From contig NC_088300.1 in assembly GCF_032854445.1 (NCBI RefSeq), positions 48,603,682-48,667,681 of the forward strand: 64,000 nt of DNA, given 5' to 3'. The DNA is from Liolophura sinensis (taxonomy: Eukaryota > Mollusca > Polyplacophora > Chitonida > Chitonidae). A program made the position numbers and the translations under genes. The notes below the pieces were generated by a model that saw only the letters and a program-made list of their open reading frames with translations, was not told where the DNA came from and made no database searches. Below are positions 30,301-38,343 of this stretch, in pieces. The stretch's first letter is position 1; every line of letters starts with the position of its first letter.

Positions 30301-31628
30301 CCCACTTCTCAGAAGTTCATTGTGAAAAGCAGATTCTTCACTGGACTGATGTCACAGTCTGGTTACAGCAACCTACTCGTCACAACAGCCTAAAGGACCT
30401 ATCCTTTAGCATTGCTGTAAATCTACAGCACCGATTGACATGGAGACTTTATCGAGAAGTAGAAGCTACTTGGATAAATTTTTCGTGAGTTGTAAAGACT
30501 AGGGTCTTATTTATGCGACAATTTCCAGGTGCATTGTGACATTTTTTTCCAATGGTCATATGCTTTCACTGAATTTTCAGTGGTGTAACTAGAATGGAAA
30601 GATGTTCAATTTGCATACAATGAAAAACAACGTAAATAAGATGTTCTTCGTTCTAGTCTCTGTCATGTGACACCGTTATCTATGAGCGATCTGTGCTCTA
30701 CTATTCACGGTTCATGCATTTCTGAAAGGAATTACTTTGTTGTGAAATGCTCTGGTTTGGAACTTCCATCAGTCAGCACATAAGATCCGTAACCAGTTGC
30801 TTCTACCACTACAGCACTTGACTTGATGCGCTAGAACACCGTTTTGAGACGTCTTTAAGACAGATGAACCTTAATGCGCATGTGCGTGTCGCATGCTTTT
30901 GTCACTTAACTACATTTGAAAAGGGTATCCTCTGTATTTGGCCAACCTCAGGGAAGCATGAACGAACTGAAGTAAGTAGTGACATAGAAAGTTACACATA
31001 AACAACACCCTTGTCTTTACAACAACCAGATTTTAATCGAAATGATTTACCATACGTAAATGTGAAAGAAAAAGTAGGATTTTCAAAAGCTGAGTTTGCT
31101 ATCACGTGTAAAGTGATAGCATGGATGGAAAATTCATTGAAGAATAAGCTTTTCAACATGTGCATCTGAGAAGGAGCTCATTGACTAACAAAAGGATAAA
31201 CCAAGCCTTTTCAACAGCCAGAAAAAGTTTTCACCGGTAGGAACGGCATGGCAAAGGGAGGAAAGTCTCAGGGCATTGCAGATCACCGCGCATGCTACCC
31301 ACTGTTGTTGATGTGGCGCTATGCTGGTTCGAAACAAGTGCACCCAAAGGTTGTGACAGTGACAGCACCTTCTTGTAATCGACTTTCTCAGGTGCCCTTA
31401 ACAACACTTACACCTGTAACTTCCTGGAAATACATAAAGTAGCCTGCACAGTAAGACACACCGAAGATGTAAACTACATACCTTCTTTGAAAACTTTAAC
31501 TCTGATTCTAAACATCGAGTGTTGTTTTCTGGGAGATCATTTTGAAGGGCGACCGACGAAACTTGGCCAGGTTTAGCAACCTTCTTCATCTTCCGTCTCT
31601 TCATTTTCTTCGTGTCTTGAGCGCTCAT
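195..31628 (-). CDS. FAM193A: FAM193 family protein, 5' part of a multi-exon gene
   Basis: Spliced gene read from exons 31628-31482, 7639-7480, 4940-4894, 3171-3082, 2275-2142, 1666-1490 and 1010-800, plus a damaged exon at about 314-195. Every clean exon has AG/GT borders and the phases join (0; 0 to 1; 1 to 0; 0 to 0; 0 to 2; 2 to 2; 2 to 0), giving about 250 residues in one frame. The product starts with a lysine/arginine-rich stretch (MSAQDTKKMKRRKMKK). Cysteine pairs follow that could bind metal (CLLCRCERP, CPNCRR, CTCEACTE), then charged helical segments (LQKCWMELRKAVWLIYR; LFRRLESQARQFVLEKR). The basic start, the cysteine pairs and an FKVTW/ELHNKHL segment fit my memory of vertebrate FAM193A/B, a poorly characterised family. 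No enzymatic motif is visible. The gene runs off the left edge, so the C-terminal FAM193 domain is not in the window. Identification is from recalled family features, not a search. Confidence 0.68.
800..1010 (-). CDS. FAM193A: FAM193-like exon 7 (helical segment)
   Basis: A 211-nt exon with acceptor TTGATCACAG and donor GTAAGT, phase 2 to 0. It encodes LCSRDPHQLFRRLESQARQF, a leucine-rich helical stretch (VTLLRQLTGG), then FVGRLLEEYSQLCKAAHK and LAGLLQEL. It reads cleanly with no frame disturbance, unlike the next exon downstream. Confidence 0.72.
1490..1666 (-). CDS. FAM193A: FAM193-like exon 6 (charged helix)
   Basis: A 177-nt exon with acceptor TTCTTACAG and donor GTAAAT, phase 2 to 2. 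It encodes QIEAEHERETQELQKCW, then MELRKAVWLIYRNGE and an acidic tail. The pattern suggests a long amphipathic or coiled-coil helix followed by a flexible segment. Confidence 0.72.
2142..2275 (-). CDS. FAM193A: FAM193-like exon 5 (CTCEAC motif)
   Basis: A 134-nt exon with acceptor TTTTTTAACAG and donor GTAAGG, phase 0 to 2. It encodes 44 complete codons: a serine- and acid-rich stretch followed by VCTCEACTER, another close cysteine cluster. The split arginine codon is completed by exon 6. Confidence 0.7.
3082..3171 (-). CDS. FAM193A: FAM193-like exon 4 (CPNC motif)
   Basis: A 90-nt phase 0/0 exon with acceptor TTTTACAG and donor GTAAGG. It encodes 30 residues starting LPLWVCPNCRRSVEEVEKK. 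The CxxC pair could complete a zinc site with the cysteines of exon 2 or exon 5 (inference). Confidence 0.7.
4894..4940 (-). CDS. FAM193A: FAM193-like exon 3 (47-nt small exon)
   Basis: Short exon between TTTTCAG and a GTAAGT donor. Completing the split glutamate codon from exon 2, it encodes ETDDKNKSEDASTLSA, a hydrophilic linker, and returns the phase to 0. It is too short to be seen as an open reading frame and is supported by splice sites and phase. Confidence 0.62.
7104..7211 (-). mobile_element. SINE fragment (3' part and ATTT tail)
   Basis: Starts with (ATTT)n followed by GATTGATGTTTTACGCTGTA and continues to CCAGTATTATGGTGG, matching the 3' two-fifths of the full SINE at 8048-8314. 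The tRNA-like head is missing. The element's sense is minus, so it is 5'-truncated. Confidence 0.8.
7480..7639 (-). CDS. FAM193A: FAM193-like exon 2 (cysteine-rich)
   Basis: This 160-nt exon follows a pyrimidine-rich acceptor (TTTCTCAG) and ends at a GTTTGT donor in phase 1. It encodes DLKEIEKFMDAPYDC, then a proline-rich stretch, then CLLCRCERPDPPN, a cysteine cluster that could bind zinc. The acceptor tract on the minus strand is preceded by a long T run (A run on the plus strand at about 7649-7664). Confidence 0.7.
8048..8314 (-). mobile_element. Full-length tRNA-derived SINE
   Basis: On the minus strand the element begins GGGCCTCCGTGGCTCAGTTG. It has a tRNA-like Pol III A box (TGGCTCAGTTGG, 8304-8293) and a B-box-like sequence (GAGTTCACGTCC, 8236-8225). 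A unique body follows, containing CCACCATAATGCTGGCCGCC, and it ends in an (AAAT)n tail. I recall the same body as a high-copy repeat in bivalve and other mollusc sequence. The head is too degenerate outside the boxes to be a tRNA gene. A 15-bp near-duplication (ACTCTTAAGATCTAG / ACTCTTAAGGTCTAG) lies immediately beyond the head at about 8319-8348. Confidence 0.85.
9456..9536. repeat. 27-bp minisatellite, 3 copies
   Basis: Three head-to-tail copies of a 27-bp unit starting CCTTTGACCTA and including ATTAATTTTAA, at 9456-9482, 9483-9509 and 9510-9536. They differ by only a few substitutions. Confidence 0.9.
14022..14057 (+). mobile_element. SINE tail fragment
   Basis: GCGTACAGCGTAAAACACAA followed by TTGAATAAATAAATA is the reverse complement of the 3' end of the SINE seen at 8048-8314, including its AAAT tail. 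Only about 36 bp remain, so the assignment rests on this short match. Confidence 0.55.
22065..22084. repeat. (CA)n microsatellite
   Basis: About ten CA units in the large intron, flanked by unique AT-rich sequence. Confidence 0.9.
27426..27492 (-). mobile_element. SINE fragment
   Basis: TTTGATTGGTGTTTTACGCC, then ATTCAAGAATATTTCACTTA and GGCCAGCATTAT, match the 3' portion of the SINE at 8048-8314. The match stops abruptly at about 27492; the tRNA-related head is absent. Confidence 0.8.
29252..29440. repeat. Diverged interspersed repeat, copy 1
   Basis: Shares an ordered series of matching blocks with 30291-30500, including AAGTTCATTG, AAAAGCAGA, AACTATCCTTTAGCA (GACCTATCCTTTAGCA in the other copy) and AAATCTACAG. 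Both copies are in the same orientation about 1 kb apart. The family is not recognised. Confidence 0.65.
30291..30500. repeat. Diverged interspersed repeat, copy 2
   Basis: Partner of 29252-29440 with small indels and many substitutions, consistent with two old insertions of one family or an old local duplication. A 65-codon open frame inside it resembles no protein I know. Confidence 0.65.
31482..31628 (-). CDS. FAM193A: FAM193-like exon 1 (start codon, 49 codons)
   Basis: Opens with ATG at 31628-31626 and encodes 49 residues beginning MSAQDTKKMKRRKMKK, a basic segment that could be a nuclear localisation signal. It ends in phase 0 at AAG followed by a good donor, GTATGT (31481-31476). The start is chosen because it is the first ATG of an open frame that ends exactly at a donor and matches the phase of the next exon. 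Other small exons in the 24-kb intron that follows cannot be excluded. Confidence 0.7.
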
Positions 31629-31860
31629 TTTAGCTAGCAGTTTCTTAAAGCGTGATGACAGTTGTGTATTATCACCTTAAAGGGTCAAATTATGAAGCAA
31701 TTCAACATAAATGTAAATTTCTTCATCCATCAAGTCTCCATTCAGATCAATATGGCGGAGGTTTCCTCTCTATAAGGTTCCCAGAATTCCCCGAGAATGG
31801 AATTTTCCGGTCAGGTAAAACTGCCGGTCAGGGGAGGCAACTTTGTCAGCCACTGTAACA
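31629..31860 (-). promoter_or_regulatory. Presumed 5' UTR and promoter of the FAM193-like gene
   Basis: Sequence directly upstream of the start codon is locally richer in C, G and CpG than the intron. It includes ATATGGCGGAGG (near 31750), similar to the YY1-type motif common in TATA-less promoters. No TATA box is evident at a fixed distance. The transcription start cannot be placed from sequence alone. Confidence 0.3.
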
Positions 31861-32734
31861 TATATTTAGCATCATAAATTGTTTGTAACTTCAGCAGTCG
31901 GTACTGAAGTACTACTGTTAGTCGTACTGAATCAACGTATTCTCCTGTATTAGTATGTTTGAGTACACCACTAAATATTTTAAATAAATTTATAATTCCA
32001 CATTTCGCCCGGGACATACGAATTGTTTTCTCAATTAGACATGAATACAGTGGTCCGCGGACGGTTGATTTTTAATGATATTATATTTTTCCGCGCTAGT
32101 GACATATTAAGAATGTCAAGCAGCTCACTCTGTTATATACGAAATATTTTATCTAACCTATTAGAGTTAGTTGCAACATTTGTCCAATGTTCATCTCACT
32201 TTTGCTATCATCATCACCGTCTTTTATCCATATGAACTGATACAACTGCGCAGGTCTACTGAATTAAAAAATATAATAAAACAATGAACTGTAACACTGT
32301 ATTGAATTCTATAGTGACATACAGGCCTGATGTGTAAACTACAACTCTCAGTTACGATAAGAAAACACTTTGTGAATTGTATTAGGCCTAACTTAAACAA
32401 CTTGAATTCAACAGCGAATTACAGTTCTAAAAAAAAAAAGAAAAAAAAATCACAAAGGTCGCGCCAGACAATAAATATTGTCGTTTGATGCCTGAATTGT
32501 TGAGATGGAATTCAGTAGGCTAAGAGGTCTACAGTTGTCAACATTTGCAAAGAAAACAACAGAATCATTTTCGGTTTATTATTATTATTATTGAATACGG
32601 CGATAATGGTAAAACTAAATAACAATTAATTTAAATGCATTTTTAGGCATATGCCATGCACTTAAACCGTCAATGCGTGCTGTATTGCCTCTACAAAGTA
32701 TCTCATAACTTTAACATATCTCATTTTTTACTCT
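31861..32734. other. Intergenic sequence without recognised genes
   Basis: AT-rich spacer between the FAM193-like promoter and the MITE. It holds a short (ATT)n run at about 32576-32593 and A-rich stretches near 32430-32450. No gene is supported here. Confidence 0.6.
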
Positions 32735-32995
32735 TGCACTGAAAAATTAATCTGTTAATTTTAACAGAAAGTCTGTCGTCTGAGTGATGCTAAAATGTAT
32801 TCTGTTATTATAATATAATATTCTGTCATATTCAACATAATATCCTGTTATGTTATAGGATATTTATGTTGAAACAACAGAATAGGCCCTATGTCTGTTA
32901 TATTTGACAGAACAATCTGCCACAATAACAGAACAAATTTCTAGCATTACTCAGGACAACAAGCTTAAATTAGCAGACTAATTTTTTTGAGTGTA
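32735..32995. mobile_element. MITE-like element with terminal inverted repeats
   Basis: The left end (TGCACTGAAAAATTAATCTG) and the reverse complement of the right end (TACACTCAAAAAAATTAGTC) align as imperfect inverted repeats of about 22-26 bp, bounding roughly 260 bp. The interior has no reading frame but repeats CTGTTA/TAACAG words many times in both orientations, for example CTGTTAATTTTAACAG and CAATAACAGAAC. Size, non-coding content and inverted ends fit a MITE. The target duplication is unclear (possibly TA), so the superfamily is not assigned. Confidence 0.65.
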
Positions 32996-33150
32996 TCATT
33001 TGAATACAAAGGTTTCGTGTGTGGTTCAAATGTCAAACACATATCGCCGAGCACAATCGTCAATATATGGCGTTCAAGGAATTCTAGATCAATGGGGTCC
33101 AGTCAGTTGTAATTTATAAACAGTTGTTCAATAGTGTATTACTGTGGAAA

Positions 33151-33267
33151 GGTCCAGGGCGGAAACGCAGCAGGCAAAACCCCCCGTGTTCAGCAGCACT
33201 GGAATCGCGCCCGTGAATAGGCAACGCTTCGTAACCCGACTAAAACAGTCAGACCCACTCCTGTTTT
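33151..33267 (+). pseudogene. 7SL RNA pseudogene, 3' part only
   Basis: Begins inside S-domain helix 8 (GGTCCAGGGCGGAAACGCAG) and runs to the terminator TTTT (33264-33267). The Alu-domain 5' arm and helix 6 are missing. It marks the left boundary of the array: sequence before 33151 has no further unit similarity that I can see. Confidence 0.85.
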
Positions 33268-33841
33268 GGCACCTTTCTGTTTTGTTTGTTTTATTTCACT
33301 GGTGTTTTGCGCCGTCCTTTCTATTTTAAATAAAAATAAAAACGGTATGCACAAGTATACATGTACACATCTACATTTATTGTCTAATAACCCGTTATGA
33401 ATCATTCACCTGACTCAATCTAAGTCAACTTTCAAACAACTTTTAAGTACACATCTCCGATAGTTCCATGTTTATTTAATAATACTAGCGTTATGACAAT
33501 CGTTTCTGAAAACGAAAAAAGCACATAAACCTTAAATACATATTTCCGTAAGTAAACCTTTGCATAATTTCTTTTCAACGCTGTATAAACATATCAGCAG
33601 AGTAAGAAATTGCATAACTCCGACTCGGTGAAGCGGCTCTCCAATGCATAAAATACAAAGCTATGAAAAGAAGGCCACGACAATTGTTATTTTAACCTTT
33701 TAACCACTTCCATATTCCATTAATCCAAAACCTAGCACGCCGGGATGTTTAAAAACATTTAAATTAACCCAGTGCAACAGGATGTTGCCCACACTGCATT
33801 GTGCAGTTAGGTTAAGCCATGAAATAAATGGTGTTCTGCTG
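33268..33841. repeat. Diverged array spacer
   Basis: Spacer of the array-edge units. It includes the SINE-like tail (TTTCACTGGTGTTTTGCGCC), the AT-rich middle and the conserved upstream block before the gene. No protein gene is seen. Equivalent spacers lie between the other copies. Confidence 0.8.
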
Positions 33842-33980
33842 GCTGGGAGTTGTGGCGTGCTCCTGTAATCTAGCTGCTTGGAGGCCGGGTGTGGCGGATG
33901 GCTTGAAGTTGGGATTCCTTGCTAAGAGTTGGTCTGTGTTGATTGGGTGTCCGCGCTAAGATGGGCATCAATATGGGTAC
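33842..33980 (+). pseudogene. 7SL RNA pseudogene, 5' part only
   Basis: Carries the Alu-domain 5' arm and the S domain as far as helix 6 (GGGCATCAATATGGGTAC). It then joins directly to spacer sequence (ATAAAATACAAAG) that normally lies upstream of a gene. The break removes helix 8 and the 3' arm, as expected from an internal deletion or recombination within the array. Confidence 0.88.
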
Positions 33981-34176
33981 ATAAAATACAAAGTGTTGAA
34001 AAGAAGGCTATGACCATTGTAATTTTAACCATTTAACCATTTCCATTATTCCTTAAATTCAAAGCCCTAGCACGCCGGGACTGTTGAAAAACACTTGAAT
34101 GAACCCAGTGCAACAGGGTACTGCCCACACTGCATTACCCAGTGAGGTTAAGCCATGAATAAATGGTGTTCTGCTG

Positions 34177-34449
34177 GCTGGAAGTAATCTAGCTGCTTGG
34201 AGGCCGGGTGTGGCGGATGGCTTGAAGTGGGATTCTTGCTAGAGTTGGTCTGTGTTGATTGGGTGTCCGCACTAAGATGGGCATCAATATGGGTACGACG
34301 AGGGAGCTCAGTGTGTCCAGGTTGTCCAAAAAGGAGGGAACCGGTCCAGGGCGGAAAACGCAACAGGCAGTGTTCAGCAGTAGTGGGATCGCGCCCGTGA
34401 ATAGCACGCTTCGTAATCCTACTAAAACAGCCAAACCCACCCATGTTTT
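34177..34449 (+). pseudogene. 7SL RNA pseudogene with Alu-domain deletion
   Basis: About 273 nt. It lacks roughly 16 nt of the Alu domain (GCTGGAAGTAATC in place of the longer arm with TTGTGGCGTG) and has several small indels in the S domain, including a changed helix 8 loop (CGGAAAACG). It keeps a TTTT terminator. It is probably unable to form a normal Alu domain. Confidence 0.88.
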
Positions 34450-34874
34450 GGTGCTTTTCTGTTTCATTTGACTGGTGTTTTGCGCCGTCCTTTCTATTTT
34501 AAATAAAATAAAAAAACGGTACGCACAAGTATGTACAGAAATACATAGTTCGTAAGGAAAGCTTTGTATAGTTTATTTTGATTGCTGTATAAAGATGTCA
34601 ACACGGTTAGCAATTGCACAAGATGTCATCAGGGTAAGCAATTGCATAACTCCGACTCTGTAAAGCTGCTGCAATGCATAAAACACATAGGGTTGAAAAA
34701 AAGGCCAGGACAATTGTCATTTTAACCTTTTAACCATTTCCATATTCCTTGAATTAAAGCCCTAGCACGCGGGATGTTAAAAAAAAAACACTTGAATTAA
34801 CCCAGTGCAACGGGATATTGTCCACACTGCATTGTGCAGTGAGGTTAAGCCATGAAATAAATGGTGTTCTGCTG

Positions 34875-35175
34875 GCTGGAAGTTGTGGCGCGCTCCTGTA
34901 ATCTAGCTGCTGGTAGGCCGGGTGTGGCGGATGGCTTGAAGTTGGGATTTTTGCTAAGAGTTGGTCTGTGTTGATCGGATGTCCGCGCCAAGATGGGCAT
35001 CAATATGGGTATGACGAAGGAGCCCAGTGTATCCAGGTTGTCTAAGGAGGAGGGAACCGGTCCAGGGCGGAAACGCAGCAGGCAAAACCTCCCGTGTTCA
35101 GCAGTAGTGGGATCGCGCCCGTGAATAGGCAACGCTTCGTAACCTGACTAAAACAATCTGATCCACCCCTATTTT
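34875..35175 (+). ncRNA. RN7SL: 7SL (SRP) RNA gene, diverged edge copy
   Basis: Full length (about 301 nt) with helix 8 GGAAAC loop and helix 6 intact. It differs from the core copies at many sites (CTGGTAGG, GATCGGATGTCC, ACGAAGGAGCCC, and ACAATCTGATCC near the 3' end). The conserved upstream block is present. It could be expressed or be an early pseudogene. Confidence 0.8.
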
Positions 35176-35240
35176 GGCCCCTTTCTGTTTCGTTTGTTTT
35201 ATTTGACTGGTGTTTTGGGCCCTTTCTATTTTAAATGAAA

Positions 35241-35304
35241 ATGAAAATGGAATGCACAAGTATGTACAGAACTACATTTATTGTCTGATAACCCGTAATA
35301 AATC
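35241..35304 (+). repeat. Left flank of the LINE (imperfect ~64-bp direct repeat)
   Basis: Spacer segment ending ATAACCCGTAATAAATC, repeated after the LINE at 40221-40285 with several mismatches. Could be a diverged long target-site duplication, or simply the equivalent spacer part of two different array units joined by recombination. Confidence 0.6.
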
Positions 35305-35404
35305 AGGGGAGGGTGTGCTAGACCCCGAAGTGAATGGACGTGTCGGTGATTCTCTGCTGTTTACACATTTGTGCAACAACAACGCTTGTTTTTGAGACTG
35401 ATTT

Positions 35405-36917
35405 TTGGTGAAGTTGGTGCCCACAGAGCTTGAATTTGGCCAGTGGTTACTGTTTGGTGAAGGGCGTGTGCCCCGTTGGATCAGGTATGTCCAAGCCCGT
35501 GTCCTTTTCGCCTGTAAACAGGCCAAATGCGCTTTGTCTGTGTCAATCTCTACACAAAGCAGCCCGGCATGTTCTACGGCTGTTCAGAGGGACTTTATTC
35601 CTTTTCTGGACTTTATTAAGGGTGTTAAATATCAAGACAGAGCTAATAAGTTTTCAGAAGAATTATTTAAATAAACACTTCTATCTCCGCGTGTCTACAG
35701 TGGTTGAGCATAATGCCCTAGTGAGTAAATCCAGTGTTGTTATAAATGGAACGACGTGGTCTATTATGCCAGCGTCGTCAGTTTACCTGAATCTGACGGC
35801 CCACTGGGCACCAGATGAAATGTCTGATGACACTATCGAGGCAGCTTTGAAACCCTATGGTGAATGCCTGGGTGTGACGAAACCCAGATTTTCAGACCTG
35901 GAGCTCTCACATGTCCGGACAGGTATTAGGATTTACAGATTTAGGTGTCACAAAGTTTGTTATGTACCAAATTTTATTAATTTCGGTGGTGAATTTGTGA
36001 TTTTTACCTACCCCGGGCAGACCTATGAATGTCGGAAGTGTGGCCATAAATCACACAAGGCGGCAGAGTGTAGGGCACTGTGGTGTTCTAACTGCGACGG
36101 CTTCTCCCCCCATGAGAATCCTCATACAGAAAAGGACTGTACAGATCCATGCCGAATGTGTGACTCAGGGCTTCATACGGTCAGTGACTGTTGTGCGAGA
36201 GCAATGTCGTACGCGGCTCGGGTAAAGGGGAACCTACTGACTATGCGCCAAAATAATAAGGAAGACGCTGTAAAACAAGATGACGTTGATGTTGACGTCA
36301 GCGACGATGATGACCTATTCAACTCACCTGCTATGGAACTGGTTCAAGACAGCGACGAGAACGAAGACGAAATCGACGGGAATGGTGACGACAGCGCCGA
36401 TGATGACGTCACCGACGACAGCGAGTCTGATAAGGAGATGGATGACCGGGAGAATACTAAGAACACCGAAGAAGTGGATGTTGGTGATAATGAAACGTCA
36501 TCAGCTATCCCGAGGGTGAGGAATGTGGTCGTGGCTGACGTTCACGCTCCGGACGTGCGTTCACCAGTCCAAGTCGAGGAAAAGCGAGCTAAGTTGGACA
36601 ATGGCAGTACAGCCCAAGAGGCAGCGTCATCTGTCCCGCCCAGTTCCCATCCTACTGATTATGATGGTGTTGATGCCGATCAGTCGTCAGACTGTATGAC
36701 GCCGACTCCATCTCAGGAGGGGGACACCATGCTTCTGGTATACAGGAAAAGAAAATCGCTTGCTTCTCGTGCGAGGCAGCGAATGAAAAGAATGAAAAGA
36801 TCCCGTAATGGTTTACGGGATCCGTCGAAACAAGAACATGTTAAGCAATTTGTTTTCGATAAAGGAATTGATGTACTATTCTTACAGGAAACACACTTCG
36901 AAAACTATAATGACTAA
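35405..36917 (+). pseudogene. LINE ORF1 (CCHC gag-like), fused to start of ORF2
   Basis: The first coding stretch (35405-35674, FGQWLLFGEGRVPRWIRYVQ) is in a different frame from the main part, so ORF1 is frameshifted. The frame open from 35430 carries zinc knuckles at about residues 201-214 (CRKCGHKSHKAAEC, CX2CX4HX4C), a second cysteine/histidine cluster, and a third knuckle (CRMCDSGLHTVSDC). A long acidic region follows (about residues 275-350). The same frame then runs into NGLRDPSKQEHVKQF and LFLQETH, the start of the ORF2 endonuclease, without an ORF1 stop codon. ORF1 of L1/Tx1-type elements binds the element RNA. This copy is not intact. Confidence 0.8.
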
Positions 36918-36975
36918 ATATTTGCAAATCCCGGGCGATGCAAGGTAGGCGTATGGGTCAAATCGAAGTTGTGGT

Positions 36976-36996
36976 GGGGGGGGGGGGGGGGGGGGG
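36976..36996. repeat. Poly-G tract (21 G) inside the LINE
   Basis: Uninterrupted G run in the endonuclease region. It is absent from any normal coding logic and adds to the frame damage. The exact length may be unreliable in the assembly. Confidence 0.95.
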
Positions 36997-38343
36997 AATA
37001 ATTATTAAGTAGGCCTATACGGTAGATTACATTATACGGAAAATACAGAGGTGCCCTAACGGTCGGTACATAAGCCTTAGGGTTGAACTCAACAACATTG
37101 CTTTAAACCTTGTTTGTGTATATGCCCCTAATAATCCAAAGGAAAGAAAACACTTTATTTCTAATTTAGATAATGTGATGCATGGCAGTGAGTTGTTTAT
37201 TATGGTTGGGGATTTTAATTGTGTCGAGAGCATTGAATTAGATAGAGCTGGCTGTGCCACTAATGGAAGGAATGATGGAGTGGACGAAATTAATAATTTG
37301 AAAAGAGATTTGGTATTTGGGGCATTTTTAGGAAACTGCATCCGAATAAGAATTGTTACACGTGGTCTAGGCGCCAGTGTGCCAGTAGATTGGATAGATT
37401 TTATATCCCTAACGCTGTGTTTAAGTATGTAACCCAGTGTTATGCTGTACATGTGTCCTTTTCTGATCATTCGAGTTTGTCTTTTGATATTTCTTTTGAA
37501 GATGTCATTTCATGGGGGCCGTTCTACTGGAAGTGTAATACTTCTGTGTTAAAGGACACGGAGCTTGTTGATAATATTAAATCCGTCTTCCATGCTATTT
37601 TCTCTGTCTGTACAACTGGTCATACAGATCTAATAGACAGTTGGGAGACATTTAAAAGGGAATGTAAAGACAGAATTCGGAGTTAGTGTAAGGAGAAATC
37701 TATGAACAAAAAACGTGATTTGTTGGAACTTGAACAAGAATTAAATGCGTTAAAATCTAGTCCAATCATTATCTGTGACAATGTGGCAATTGACAATGTG
37801 AAAAAGACTCTAAATGCCCTTTATAAGTCGAATCATGCGGGAGCGGTTATCCGTGCTATTTTGATCAGGGAGAAAAACCAACGAAATATTTCATTAGACG
37901 AGAAGTTGGTAGGGGCAGAAAGAAGATGATCAAAAGTATTACTTGTCATAGTGATTCTTTAATATCCCATGAATCTCAGGGAGGTATTGCTAAGTGTATA
38001 AGGTCGTATTATATGAAATTGTATACTGAACAAGATACTGACTCCTCCATTCAAGATGAGTTCTTGTCATCGCTTCCGATGTTAAATGAAGATTGTAAAA
38101 CTGCCTGCGAAGGCCTTTTGACTGAACAGGAGTTGTTTTTTGCAGCAAAAAATATGTCTAAAAACCGTTCGCCGGGATGCGACGGTTTGCCAGCAGAGTT
38201 TTACGAAAAATTTTGGCCCCTGTTTTCGGGTGTGTTTACAAATATTCACACTATTATGTAAGGCCCGACAATGCCGAAAGCCTAAAAAAATGGAGGCCAA
38301 TTAGCTTACTAAATGTAGATTATAAGATTGTTTCTAAAGCTTT

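Larger units (their letters stand above)
7640..31481 (-). other. First intron of the FAM193-like gene (about 24 kb)
   Basis: I see no exon with credible protein similarity on either strand here; the short open frames are not supported by splice sites or recognisable domains. Content I could name: a full SINE (8048-8314), SINE fragments (14022-14057, 27426-27492), a 27-bp minisatellite (9456-9536), a CA microsatellite (22065-22084) and a diverged repeat pair (29252-29440, 30291-30500). TACATGTA palindromes are frequent throughout. A missed small phase-0 exon is possible. The shorter introns (4941-7479, 3172-4893, 2276-3081, 1667-2141, 1011-1489, 315-799) hold only a SINE fragment and simple A runs. 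Confidence 0.6.
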
